64,000 nucleotides of DNA. Origin: Fibrella rubiginis. GTDB lineage: Bacteria; Bacteroidota; Bacteroidia; Cytophagales; Spirosomataceae. Position 1 is the stretch's first letter. Every line of letters begins with the position of its first letter. The position numbers and the translations under genes are program-made. Below the pieces are notes generated by a model. It had not been told where the DNA came from. It did not search any database and saw only the letters and a program-made list of their open reading frames with translations. Shown piece by piece: positions 15,965-23,516 of the stretch. Location of the stretch: assembly GCF_017353185.1 (NCBI RefSeq), contig NZ_JAFMYV010000010.1, positions 62,001-126,000 on the forward strand, given 5' to 3'.

Positions 15965-18900
15965 TCACTTTGGCCGGATTAATTGCACCGGGCCATCATT
16001 ATTCGTCACCAGAAACCAGTTGGCTGCACCCACGGGCAACGTAGCAATGGCCTTTGCGTCACCGTCGATGGCGAGTCCCGTTCGGGTGGGTGGCACCGCC
16101 TGGAACCGGTTGGCCGACGATCCTTTTTGGCCCCTATTCAGCAGCACCACCCCCCGACTCGCATCGTAGCGGCCAGTGTAGGTTTCGGGGCCGTAGAAAT
16201 TACCCACCAAAATCAGGTCGGGGTAGCCATCGTGGTCAATGTCGGTGGGTTGGATGCCCATTACCGGCGACACCTGTGCGGCCACGGGCAGGGGATGCAT
16301 GACCAGCTTGCCATCGCCCAGATTCTCCAGCCAGCAACTCTGCAACTCGTTCGCTTCCAGCTTGATAGCGCCCGCAAGCTCATCGTTGTCGAAGGCTTCA
16401 GCCACGGATTTGGCGGCGTAAGACTGGTACGTTGGAAACCGTTTGCGCGAGAGCGTGGTCATCTGCTCGTTCAGCGCATCGCGGATGCTGGCCATGTGTT
16501 CTTTACCCTGCAAGTAGTAGGTCAGCATGGGATCGGTTTTGCCGTTTTTGTCGAAATCAGCCCCGTAGACCCGCAACGGTTCCGTGGCCGACGCCTTAAA
16601 CCGGCTGTTCAAACCGAGGTTACCCGCCACGTAATCCATGTCGCCGTCGTGGTCCAGATCCGCCGCCGCCAGCGATGACCAAAGCCCGGCAGCGAGGGGG
16701 GCGCTTGTGTCAGATTGCCTGGTGAAATGCCCTTTCTGGTTCCGAAACAAGGTTATGGGCATAAATTCACCGGCCAGCAACAGGTCGGGCCAGGTGTCGT
16801 TGTCCACGTCGGTGAAGAGGGCAGCGCAGGTCATGCCGACGAGCCGAAGGCCGGGCGCGAGTTGATCCGTAACGTCGGTGAAGTGGGGCGTCTGGCCTTT
16901 CTGCGAATCATTCCGTAACAGATAATTGGCGGGGGGGGTGGGGTAATCACCCACGCAAACGCGCCCACTGCGGAAGACGTCCAGATCACCGTCCTTGTCG
17001 AAATCACCCGCCACCACGCACCCACCCGACGAGCGCGTAACGGGCAACGCTCCTGGCGCCCGCGTGAAGTGCCCCGCCCCGTCGTTTAGGTACAGTCGGT
17101 CCTGGTAGGCCGCGTCACCGTCGGGATGGCCGCTACCACCGCTGACGACATAAAGGTCCTGATCACCGTCATTGTCGGCATCAAAAAAGGTGCAGCCCAT
17201 GTCTTCCAGGGCGTTGGCTCCCTGAACGATTTCGGTAAACTGTCCGCCCGGTTTCTGAAGGTACACCTTGCGCGTCTGTCCCGGATCGGCCCCCACAAAT
17301 ACGTCGGCCAGTCCGTCGCCGTTTACGTCGCCCACGGCAATGGCTGGGCTATTGCGCGAGTACTGCTGCGGCAACATGGGCGTGTCCTGGAAGTCATTAT
17401 AGACCGCTTCTACATGCCTGAACAGCAGGCCGTTACCGGTGGCATCGGCGGTGGTGAAGAGCGAAGCGGGCGTAGGACCCGGGTTATGAGTCGTTGCTGG
17501 CGTGCTGGGGTTATACGTGATGGTGTGGAGCTGGTCGGCGGGGAGATTGCCGAGATGCTGCTCGGTGCCGTTGGCCCAGCGGATGGTCACGTCGGCAACG
17601 GTCTGTTTGCCCATACCCACCAGCACTGTAGGATCAACCGACGACATATAACCCCGCACCGGATGGGCCTCTACAGACTGCATTTGCCCATTATTGCCTG
17701 AAACCAGCACCGTGGCCCCTAGTCCGTGAGCATCAGTAGGGAGGCGCAACCGCAGTGAATGATTGGTGCGTTCTGTAATCCCTTGGCCCGATATCTTGCG
17801 GTCCGACGTATTGCGGTCCGACGTATCGGTAGGTTGCCCGGTCTGGATGGTCTCGTTGCGATACAGCCCGGCAGGCGAATCCATATTATTAATTACCAGA
17901 TCAAGATCACCGTCATTGTCGAAATCGGCGTAGGCGGCCCCGTTCGAGAAGTTGGCTTCGCCCAGACCCCACGCCTCTGATACGTCGGCGAAAACGGGTG
18001 GTGTGGCGGGGTCACCATTGGTATTGCGGAAGAAATAGTTGTGCAGCTTTACTTCGGGCAGGTCATAGAGTTTCTTCAGCGTTTCGCGTCGGATGTTCGC
18101 GTTTTTAATGCCGAACCCCTGAAACTGCTCGTTGAGGTACATCACGTAGTCCAGATTCGTAATGTCGCGGCGGTAGCCATTGGTAATAAACAGGTCTTTC
18201 CGCCCGTCGTTGTCGTAATCCTGCAACAGCGGTGCCCAACTCCAGTCCGTCCGAAACACGCCCGCAAGCTGACCTATTTCGGAAAATTGGCCTCCTGTGT
18301 TCAACTGTAACACGTTCCTGACATACTCATCCTGATAACCCTGCTGGCGGGCGAGACGGAAGTAGTCCCAGCTTGTTTTCATGAGCATCATCTTCTGCCG
18401 TTCGTTGGCGTCGGGCAGCATGTCGACAACCATCACATCGGGCAAGGCGTCGTTGTTAACATCCTGAATATCAACACCCATGCTGTTAAACGACGTGTGT
18501 TTGAACAGGCTGGCGGCCTCGTCGCGAAAGCCGGTGTGTTTGCCGTTTTCGTGCTGATTGATCCAGACCAGATCGTTGGAAACGAAGTCATTGGCGCAGT
18601 AAATATCCGGCCATCCGTCGCGGTTAATATCGGCAATGGTCAGCCCCAGCCCATAGCCTTCGGTGGTGATGCCTTCTTTGAGGGAGGAAGAGAGGAAGGG
18701 AGCGGTCCGCCGTTGCGGAGGGGAGGAAAGAAATACTGCGGTCTTCCCACCGTTCCGCAACGGCGGACCGCTCCCTTCCTCCCTTCTTTCCTTTCCTCCT
18801 TTATTTTCTAACAGCACATCATTACTCGGTCCGGTACCGTCGGTTTTTTTGGGGCGGATGGCGTTGCGGCCCTGCCGTTCGAGGGCGTTGCGCAGCACGT

Positions 18901-19507
18901 AGCAGTCCAGATCACCGTCGCGGTCGTAGTCGAAAAAAGCGGCCTGGGTGTTCATACCCGCCACGTCGAGGCCATAGGCGTGGGCCTCTTCGCGGAAGGT
19001 AGGTACGCCGCCCGGTTTACATTGTTGGTTGATAAACAAGAGGTTACGAAATTTGTCGGGGTTACTTTCCCACTTGTCAACCCCCGGCCCCGACACGCAA
19101 ACGTAGATGTCGGGCCAGCCATCCTGGTTCACGTCGGCGATACTCACGCCCGTACACCATTTGTGGGTTTGTACGCGGGCGCGGTCGGTGACGTCCTCAA
19201 ACGTGAAGGCGTTGTTGCCCGGCTTGATCCGGTTCAGATACAGCCGTGAGGTGACGTTGTTGGCGGCGAAGAATACGTCCTGAAGCCCGTCTTGGTTGAA
19301 ATCGCCGATGCCCACACCCGCGCCGTTGTACATGGGGTCGTAGGTATGCGCGTTGAGCGAGTCGCTCTCAAACCGCTGCATCTCGTTATTAAACGCCATT
19401 CCCGACTCACCAATGCCGATCCGGGTAAAGCGGGCATCAGACGGAGTGTTGTTATGGCAGGCCACCAGGGTAAGGCCAATAAAGCAGAGGAAGGCGCGTA
19501 GGAACAT
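15965..19507 (-). CDS. VCBS/FG-GAP repeat lipoprotein with ASPIC/UnbV domain
   Basis: An exported protein of about 1180 residues. The ATG at 19507 is preferred because it gives a compact lipoprotein signal (MFLRAFLCFIGLTLVAC, lipid on C17); an upstream TTG would add six residues. At least twelve Ca-binding-type motifs such as DFNQDGLQD, DVNQDGWPD, DYDRDGDLD, DFDKDGDLD and DIDHDGYPD mark beta-propeller FG-GAP/VCBS repeats. An ASPIC/UnbV segment (VTIRWANGTEQHLGNL) sits in the middle. Cytophagales carry many such surface proteins, often near carbohydrate genes. Residues about 240-272 are a low-complexity insertion encoded by an inverted repeat (see 18693-18780) between ENKGG and SLKEGITTEGYG. 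The reading frame stays open across it. Confidence 0.88.
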   Translation of the reverse strand: MFLRAFLCFIGLTLVACHNNTPSDARFTRIGIGESGMAFNNEMQRFESDSLNAHTYDPMYNGAGVGIGDFNQDGLQDVFFAANNVTSRLYLNRIKPGNNAFTFEDVTDRARVQTHKWCTGVSIADVNQDGWPDIYVCVSGPGVDKWESNPDKFRNLLFINQQCKPGGVPTFREEAHAYGLDVAGMNTQAAFFDYDRDGDLDCYVLRNALERQGRNAIRPKKTDGTGPSNDVLLENKGGKERREEGSGPPLRNGGKTAVFLSSPPQRRTAPFLSSSLKEGITTEGYGLGLTIADINRDGWPDIYCANDFVSNDLVWINQHENGKHTGFRDEAASLFKHTSFNSMGVDIQDVNNDALPDVMVVDMLPDANERQKMMLMKTSWDYFRLARQQGYQDEYVRNVLQLNTGGQFSEIGQLAGVFRTDWSWAPLLQDYDNDGRKDLFITNGYRRDITNLDYVMYLNEQFQGFGIKNANIRRETLKKLYDLPEVKLHNYFFRNTNGDPATPPVFADVSEAWGLGEANFSNGAAYADFDNDGDLDLVINNMDSPAGLYRNETIQTGQPTDTSDRNTSDRKISGQGITERTNHSLRLRLPTDAHGLGATVLVSGNNGQMQSVEAHPVRGYMSSVDPTVLVGMGKQTVADVTIRWANGTEQHLGNLPADQLHTITYNPSTPATTHNPGPTPASLFTTADATGNGLLFRHVEAVYNDFQDTPMLPQQYSRNSPAIAVGDVNGDGLADVFVGADPGQTRKVYLQKPGGQFTEIVQGANALEDMGCTFFDADNDGDQDLYVVSGGSGHPDGDAAYQDRLYLNDGAGHFTRAPGALPVTRSSGGCVVAGDFDKDGDLDVFRSGRVCVGDYPTPPANYLLRNDSQKGQTPHFTDVTDQLAPGLRLVGMTCAALFTDVDNDTWPDLLLAGEFMPITLFRNQKGHFTRQSDTSAPLAAGLWSSLAAADLDHDGDMDYVAGNLGLNSRFKASATEPLRVYGADFDKNGKTDPMLTYYLQGKEHMASIRDALNEQMTTLSRKRFPTYQSYAAKSVAEAFDNDELAGAIKLEANELQSCWLENLGDGKLVMHPLPVAAQVSPVMGIQPTDIDHDGYPDLILVGNFYGPETYTGRYDASRGVVLLNRGQKGSSANRFQAVPPTRTGLAIDGDAKAIATLPVGAANWFLVTNNDGPVQLIRPK
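18693..18780. repeat. Inverted repeat inserted in frame within a coding region
   Basis: 18693-18719 and 18754-18780 are exact 27-bp complements (core GGGAGCGGTCCGCCGTTGCG), with a 34-base loop; purine-rich flanks extend the similarity loosely. It lies inside the VCBS gene and is translated as Arg/Pro/Ser-rich filler between two conserved propeller segments. Confidence 0.95.
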
Positions 19508-19548
19508 GGTACTGACCAAAGACAAAAAGGGCGATTTTTGACCCTAGT

Positions 19549-19694
19549 AGCGAGTTGCTCCAGCGTCTTTTGTCATCTCAGCGCTTTTTGTCATCCCGAC
19601 GTAGGAGGGATCCACTTTCCTCTAATCGAATTGTATATTAGGAAAGTAGATCCCTCCTACGTCGGGATGACAAAGAACGCCGGAGCAACTCGCT
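19549..19694. repeat. Nested inverted repeat in a divergent region
   Basis: Inner arms 19587-19621 and 19640-19674 match at 34 of 35 positions and contain GTCATCCCGACGTAGGAGGG. Outer arms (from AGCGAGTTGCTCC at 19549 to GGAGCAACTCGCT at 19694) pair imperfectly and again carry GTTGCTCC. It lies between divergent genes, so it is not at a 3' end. Confidence 0.93.
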
Positions 19695-19734
19695 CACAAA
19701 TCACGTTATCTTAGCGAAGAAATCTACTACTAGC

Positions 19735-20307
19735 ATGGGACTCATCAAGCCGATTGGCACGCTCGAAAAGACCTTATCGAAGACCGGCATCGTGCGCCTT
19801 GCTGCTGACCATGCCAAACAGATCATCGACAGTGGGCAGTATGATTTGCTGAAAACCTACGTCGAAATGAAGCGGTATGAGGTTTATATCAAGACGATCA
19901 TTGCCCAGCTGAAAAACCACAGCGTAGCCCAGGCGCAGGAGTTGCGGGCCATCACGCAGCAGCCCACCGTGGCACCCCTCGGCCCCGCTGCTGAGGCTGG
20001 TGAAAGCGGCGTTAGCGATTCGTTTGCCAACCTGCCCGTGCCCACCACTTCGGCCACCTCCCTCGATGACACCGACGATGACGGAGCCGATAACCCCATC
20101 GTGCGGCAAAACACCATCAACTACAACAGCGGCAGTGTTCAGATCACCAAACGCACCACCTACGATTTCACGCAGGATGCTGAATGGCAACGGCTTACCA
20201 CCGAAATTGCCTCCCTGAAACTCCAGCTAAAACAGCGCGAAGAATACCTCAAAACCCAGGAAGACACCCCTGCCTTCACCCAGGAAAACGTGTCGGTGCG
20301 GTTGTAG
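19735..20307 (+). CDS. Protein of unknown function with helical ends
   Basis: A 190-residue soluble protein that I do not recognise. Residues 1-70 look helical and basic (IKPIGTLEKTLSKTGIVRLAADHAKQIIDSGQYDLLKTYVEMKRYEVY). The middle (75-125) is Pro/Ala/Thr/Asp-rich and probably disordered. Residues 130-185 include TTYDFTQDAEWQRLTTEIASLKLQLKQREEYL, a likely coiled coil. No signal peptide. The ATG start is preceded by a possible weak -7 element (TATCTTAG at 19707). Its TAG stop lies inside the 50-bp stem that follows. Confidence 0.7.
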   Translation: MGLIKPIGTLEKTLSKTGIVRLAADHAKQIIDSGQYDLLKTYVEMKRYEVYIKTIIAQLKNHSVAQAQELRAITQQPTVAPLGPAAEAGESGVSDSFANLPVPTTSATSLDDTDDDGADNPIVRQNTINYNSGSVQITKRTTYDFTQDAEWQRLTTEIASLKLQLKQREEYLKTQEDTPAFTQENVSVRL

Positions 20308-20418
20308 GGATTTACGATGGACGACTTACGATGGACGATTTTTGCTGACGCCGGAGTAGACCTGCGCTGGCGTCAGCAAAAATCGTCCATCGTAAGTCGT
20401 CCATCGTAAATCCCTACA
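20303..20418. repeat. Palindrome with 50-bp perfect arms holding both stop codons
   Basis: 20303-20352 is the exact complement of 20369-20418; loop GGAGTAGACCTGCGCT. Steps of seven read TTACGAT, GGACGAC, TTACGAT, GGACGAT, then TTTTTGCTGACGCC. The TAG of the upstream gene (20305-20307) and the TAG of the convergent gene (20414-20416) both lie inside the arms. Confidence 0.97.
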
Positions 20419-21274
20419 GGCTCTTCAAATAAGCGATGCTCTGCGGCACTTGCTGGGCGGCGGCCTGGCTTTCGTCTTCGATGTAGAGGTGTGTGATGCC
20501 CGATTTGTTGACGGCTTTCAGGACGGCGGGCCAGTCGAGTTGGCCGGTGCCGAGGACCACTGAGTTTTCGTTGGCGAGTTTGCCCTGATCGTTGCCTGGC
20601 ACCCCCTTGCGGATGTCTTTGAGGTGCATGAGCCGGAACCGTTTCGGGTATTTGGCCAGCAAGGCGGCGGGGTTTTGGCCCGGCAAAAACGTCCAGGCAA
20701 TGTCCATTTCAAAGGATACGTAGTCGGGGTTGGTCAGGCGCATTAGTTCGTCGTACATAGTTTCCCCAGTGGATGCTGCGGTGCCGTAGGGGGCAAACTC
20801 GTAGCCGTGGTTGTGGTAGCAGAACGTGATGCCCTGCTGCCGGGCCTGCTGACCAAAGGTGTTGAATACTGCCGCGGCCTTCCGCACCATCGTAGTGTCG
20901 AACGCACCTTCGTGCGGGATCCAGGCCACGCGCACAAACTGTACGCCCAGCGTCTTGGCGTTTTGCAGCACCTCGGCGGGCTTTTTCTGAATGTCGTCGT
21001 AGCTCACGCCGTAGCTGCTGCACTTGATACCCCGCGCATCAAGCCAGGTGCGGAACTCAGGGGCGGTCTTGCCAAAGAGGTTGGAAAGCTCCAGGTCGGT
21101 GATACCCAACTGCTTGATATGGTCGAGGGTGGCGGGTACGTCTTTGGCAAATTCATCGCGAAACGTGAAGGATACGATACCTGGATATCGACGGACGAGC
21201 TTACCAAACGGCTGGGCTGAAACGGCAAGCGTGTGAGCCAGAAAAAGGAGCAATACCAGTGAAAAGCGGAGCAT
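20414..21274 (-). CDS. Exported sugar phosphate isomerase/epimerase-like protein
   Basis: A 286-residue TIM-barrel protein of the xylose-isomerase-like (AP endonuclease 2) superfamily, with a signal peptide (1-21, ending AVSAQ), so it acts in the periplasm. Conserved segments include SFTFRDEFAKDVPATLDHIKQLGITDLEL, the strand ending in FCYHNHGYEF and FEMDIAWTF with metal-binding-type D and H residues, MHLKDIRKG, and a final HLYIEDES. Bacteroidota encode many such exported isomerase-like enzymes of unknown substrate. It sits between an unknown gene and the polysaccharide-utilisation locus but points the other way. Confidence 0.85.
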   Translation of the reverse strand: MLRFSLVLLLFLAHTLAVSAQPFGKLVRRYPGIVSFTFRDEFAKDVPATLDHIKQLGITDLELSNLFGKTAPEFRTWLDARGIKCSSYGVSYDDIQKKPAEVLQNAKTLGVQFVRVAWIPHEGAFDTTMVRKAAAVFNTFGQQARQQGITFCYHNHGYEFAPYGTAASTGETMYDELMRLTNPDYVSFEMDIAWTFLPGQNPAALLAKYPKRFRLMHLKDIRKGVPGNDQGKLANENSVVLGTGQLDWPAVLKAVNKSGITHLYIEDESQAAAQQVPQSIAYLKSL

Positions 21275-21459
21275 GGTCAGGAGATTGTTTCACCCAAAAG
21301 AACCGCGAACCATGAACATACCCACTACCTGGAATTTGTACAGCAACTGATTGTATGACAACCTCTTATAGGGGTGAAGCAAAAGAAGTCAGGACATTTT
21401 GGCATAAGTATTCGTAGTCGGAATTGACTATTTCAAAGCAGAATCAGTTATATTGAATA

Positions 21460-21467
21460 TACATTTG
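21460..21467 (+). promoter_or_regulatory. -7 element (TACATTTG) before the ECF sigma gene
   Basis: TACATTTG matches TAnnTTTG and lies 12 bases before the ATG at 21480. It rules against the upstream TTG (21453) as start, because that codon would be untranscribed. The remaining sequence between 21275 and 21459 shows no other feature I can support. Confidence 0.52.
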
Positions 21468-21479
21468 CTCAACACCTCT

Positions 21480-22076
21480 ATGCTCTTTTCCGGCGTGTAT
21501 AACTACTCTACCGACGCCCTCCTTTGGGACGATTTTCTGGCTGGAAATCAGGCTGCATACGCCTGTATGTATGAGCGTTATGCCAAGGTACTCTACAACT
21601 ACGGCTACAAAATTGCCCAGAACCGGCAGCTTACCGAAGACTGTCTGCAGGACCTGTTTCTGAGTATTCTGGAGACGCGTAACCGCCTGGGGCGCACCGA
21701 CTCCATCAAGTTCTACCTCATGCGGTCGCTCCGGCGCGAACTGGTCCGCCGCCTGCAGGCCGAGTCCCGTTTCGACGCCGACCCCGATACCATCGAGTTT
21801 CGGGTCGAGTTTCATTATGAACCCACCTGGCTCGATGCCCAGGTATCGGCCGATCAGTCGGCGGCGTTGCTCCGCGAACTGAACCACCTGCCTCCCCGCC
21901 AGAAGGAAGCCCTCTTCCTCAAGTATTTCGACAACCTCACCTACGAGGAAATTGCCGGGGTGATGGGTATCGAACAGTCGTCGGCCTACAAGGTGATCTA
22001 CAAAGCCATCGCCGCTCTCCAAAAACGCGTCGACACGGGCGTGTTGCTGCTGTTGCTAATGGTGCAAGACTACTAA
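21480..22076 (+). CDS. ECF-type RNA polymerase sigma factor
   Basis: A 198-residue sigma-70 family protein with region 2 (residues 15-75, QAAYACMYERYAKVLYNYGYKI ... DCLQDLFLSILE) and region 4 (about 130-185, LPPRQKEALFLKYFDNLTYEEIAGVMGIEQSSAYKVIYKAI). It directs RNA polymerase to target promoters, most likely the SusC/SusD/GH43 genes downstream, when released by the FecR-like anti-sigma factor. The ATG at 21480 is chosen over a TTG at 21453 because a -7 element lies between them. It is followed by a 167-base hairpin and then fecR on the same strand. Confidence 0.92.
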   Translation: MLFSGVYNYSTDALLWDDFLAGNQAAYACMYERYAKVLYNYGYKIAQNRQLTEDCLQDLFLSILETRNRLGRTDSIKFYLMRSLRRELVRRLQAESRFDADPDTIEFRVEFHYEPTWLDAQVSADQSAALLRELNHLPPRQKEALFLKYFDNLTYEEIAGVMGIEQSSAYKVIYKAIAALQKRVDTGVLLLLLMVQDY

Positions 22077-22243
22077 CTGGCGTAGGTTTTTGGACAGGAT
22101 TTGCAGGCTTTCGGCGGACGTCGCGCGGGATTAACGGGATTTTTTTATTGCTCTGAAGCAAGTTAGCAGAGCATGAAAAATCCCGTTAATCCCGCGCGAC
22201 GTCCGCCGAAAGCCTGCAAATCCTGTCCAAAAACCTACGCCAG
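22077..22243. repeat. Palindrome with 68-bp perfect arms
   Basis: 22077-22144 is the exact complement of 22176-22243. The loop has its own stem (TGCTCTG/CAGAGCA). The arm starts at the first base after the sigma-factor TAA. Internal repeats have about a 9-base period (CAGGATTTG, CAGGCTTTC; CGGGATTAA, CGGGATTTT). It separates the sigma gene from its fecR partner. Confidence 0.98.
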
Positions 22244-22340
22244 TCACCAGTCTATTGCTCTCCTCATTAACACAGAAAAACTTGCATTTGCGGGGGATAA
22301 AATTGAACGGTGATCTCTTCTGTGGGAAAGCACCGCTTCT

Positions 22341-23447
22341 ATGCCCCACGATTTACCCACCAACTACGCTCAGTTTACCACCCGCGATTTCGTACTCGAC
22401 GAGTCATTTCGGCGATGGGTGCTGCAACCCGACGAGGCTACGATGTCGTTCTGGCATACGTTCATGCTGCGGTATCCCGCTCAGCAGGCCCATATAGACG
22501 AAGCCGCCACCCTGTTGCTCCACCTGCGCACCAACTACGACGACCTCACCGAGGCGAGCTACGAGCGCATCTGGACCCTGCTTGAACAGGCGCACACTAG
22601 CCACTCCGACGACCAAACTGAATTGGACGTACCCGTTATGGCCTTGAACAGTCGCCGCAACTGGCCGAACTGGTTGAGTGGCTGGCGCGTAGCTGTCTCA
22701 GCCGTGGGTTTACTGGGCCTATTGGCTACGGGCTGGTACTGGCGTGAACAACAGCACAAACACGTAGCGCACACCACCTTCGGCGAAACCACGACGATTA
22801 CCCTGCCCGACGGGTCGACGGTGCAGCTTAATGGCAACTCAACCCTGACCTACCGCGACGATTGGGCCGAGGGGCAGGCCCGCGAGGTGTGGCTCGAGGG
22901 GGAAGGCTTCTTTATTGTGACGAAAAAGGCCGTTTCGGGCCAGGGCCATGCGGGTGTACCCCGGAACGCCGTACCGGTCAAGTTTACGACCCATACCCCC
23001 GGCCTCGACGTGCAGGTGCTGGGTACGCAGTTTAACGTAAACACCCGTCGCGGGCAGACCGACGTGACGTTGGTGGAAGGCAAGGTAAAGCTTATCCGGC
23101 CCAACAATGCCCAGGCTAACGTGCTGGAAATGAGACCTGGACAGGTCGCTACGGCCCGGCCGGGCATTGAGGCCGTGGCCCTGCAAAAAGCGGATCCTCA
23201 GCCACGTACCGCCTGGACGCAACAGCAATACATTTTTGAGAAAACGCCCCTGCGCGACATTGCCCAGCAACTAAGCGATGCGCAGGGCCTGACGCTGGTC
23301 TTCGGCGACGATGCCCTTGCCGACCGCCGGTTTACGGGCAACCTGTCGAGCGAAAACCTGGAAACGCTTCTGACTACCCTGGCCGCCACGTTCGACCTGA
23401 CGGTTGAGCGCGATAGCAACACCGTGTATTTAAGAAAAAGTAAATAA
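22341..23447 (+). CDS. FecR-family anti-sigma factor
   Basis: A 368-residue inner-membrane regulator. Residues 1-100 form the cytoplasmic sigma-binding part, with one TM helix (about 117-134, VAVSAVGLLGLLATGWYW). Next come a periplasmic FecR domain (about 144-245, with TTITLPDGSTVQLNGNSTLTY and VQVLGTQFNVN) and a C-terminal DUF4974 domain (about 288-365, KTPLRDIAQQLSDAQG). DUF4974 resembles the STN domain and is expected to contact the N-terminal STN domain of the SusC transporter encoded next. It transmits the transport signal to the ECF sigma factor encoded upstream. Confidence 0.92.
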   Translation: MPHDLPTNYAQFTTRDFVLDESFRRWVLQPDEATMSFWHTFMLRYPAQQAHIDEAATLLLHLRTNYDDLTEASYERIWTLLEQAHTSHSDDQTELDVPVMALNSRRNWPNWLSGWRVAVSAVGLLGLLATGWYWREQQHKHVAHTTFGETTTITLPDGSTVQLNGNSTLTYRDDWAEGQAREVWLEGEGFFIVTKKAVSGQGHAGVPRNAVPVKFTTHTPGLDVQVLGTQFNVNTRRGQTDVTLVEGKVKLIRPNNAQANVLEMRPGQVATARPGIEAVALQKADPQPRTAWTQQQYIFEKTPLRDIAQQLSDAQGLTLVFGDDALADRRFTGNLSSENLETLLTTLAATFDLTVERDSNTVYLRKSK

Positions 23448-23516
23448 AGTACGTCCCTGCCGGGGGAGTAGCCCGGCGCAGAAAACCCAACACAAACGTT
23501 ATTAACAACCAAAACC

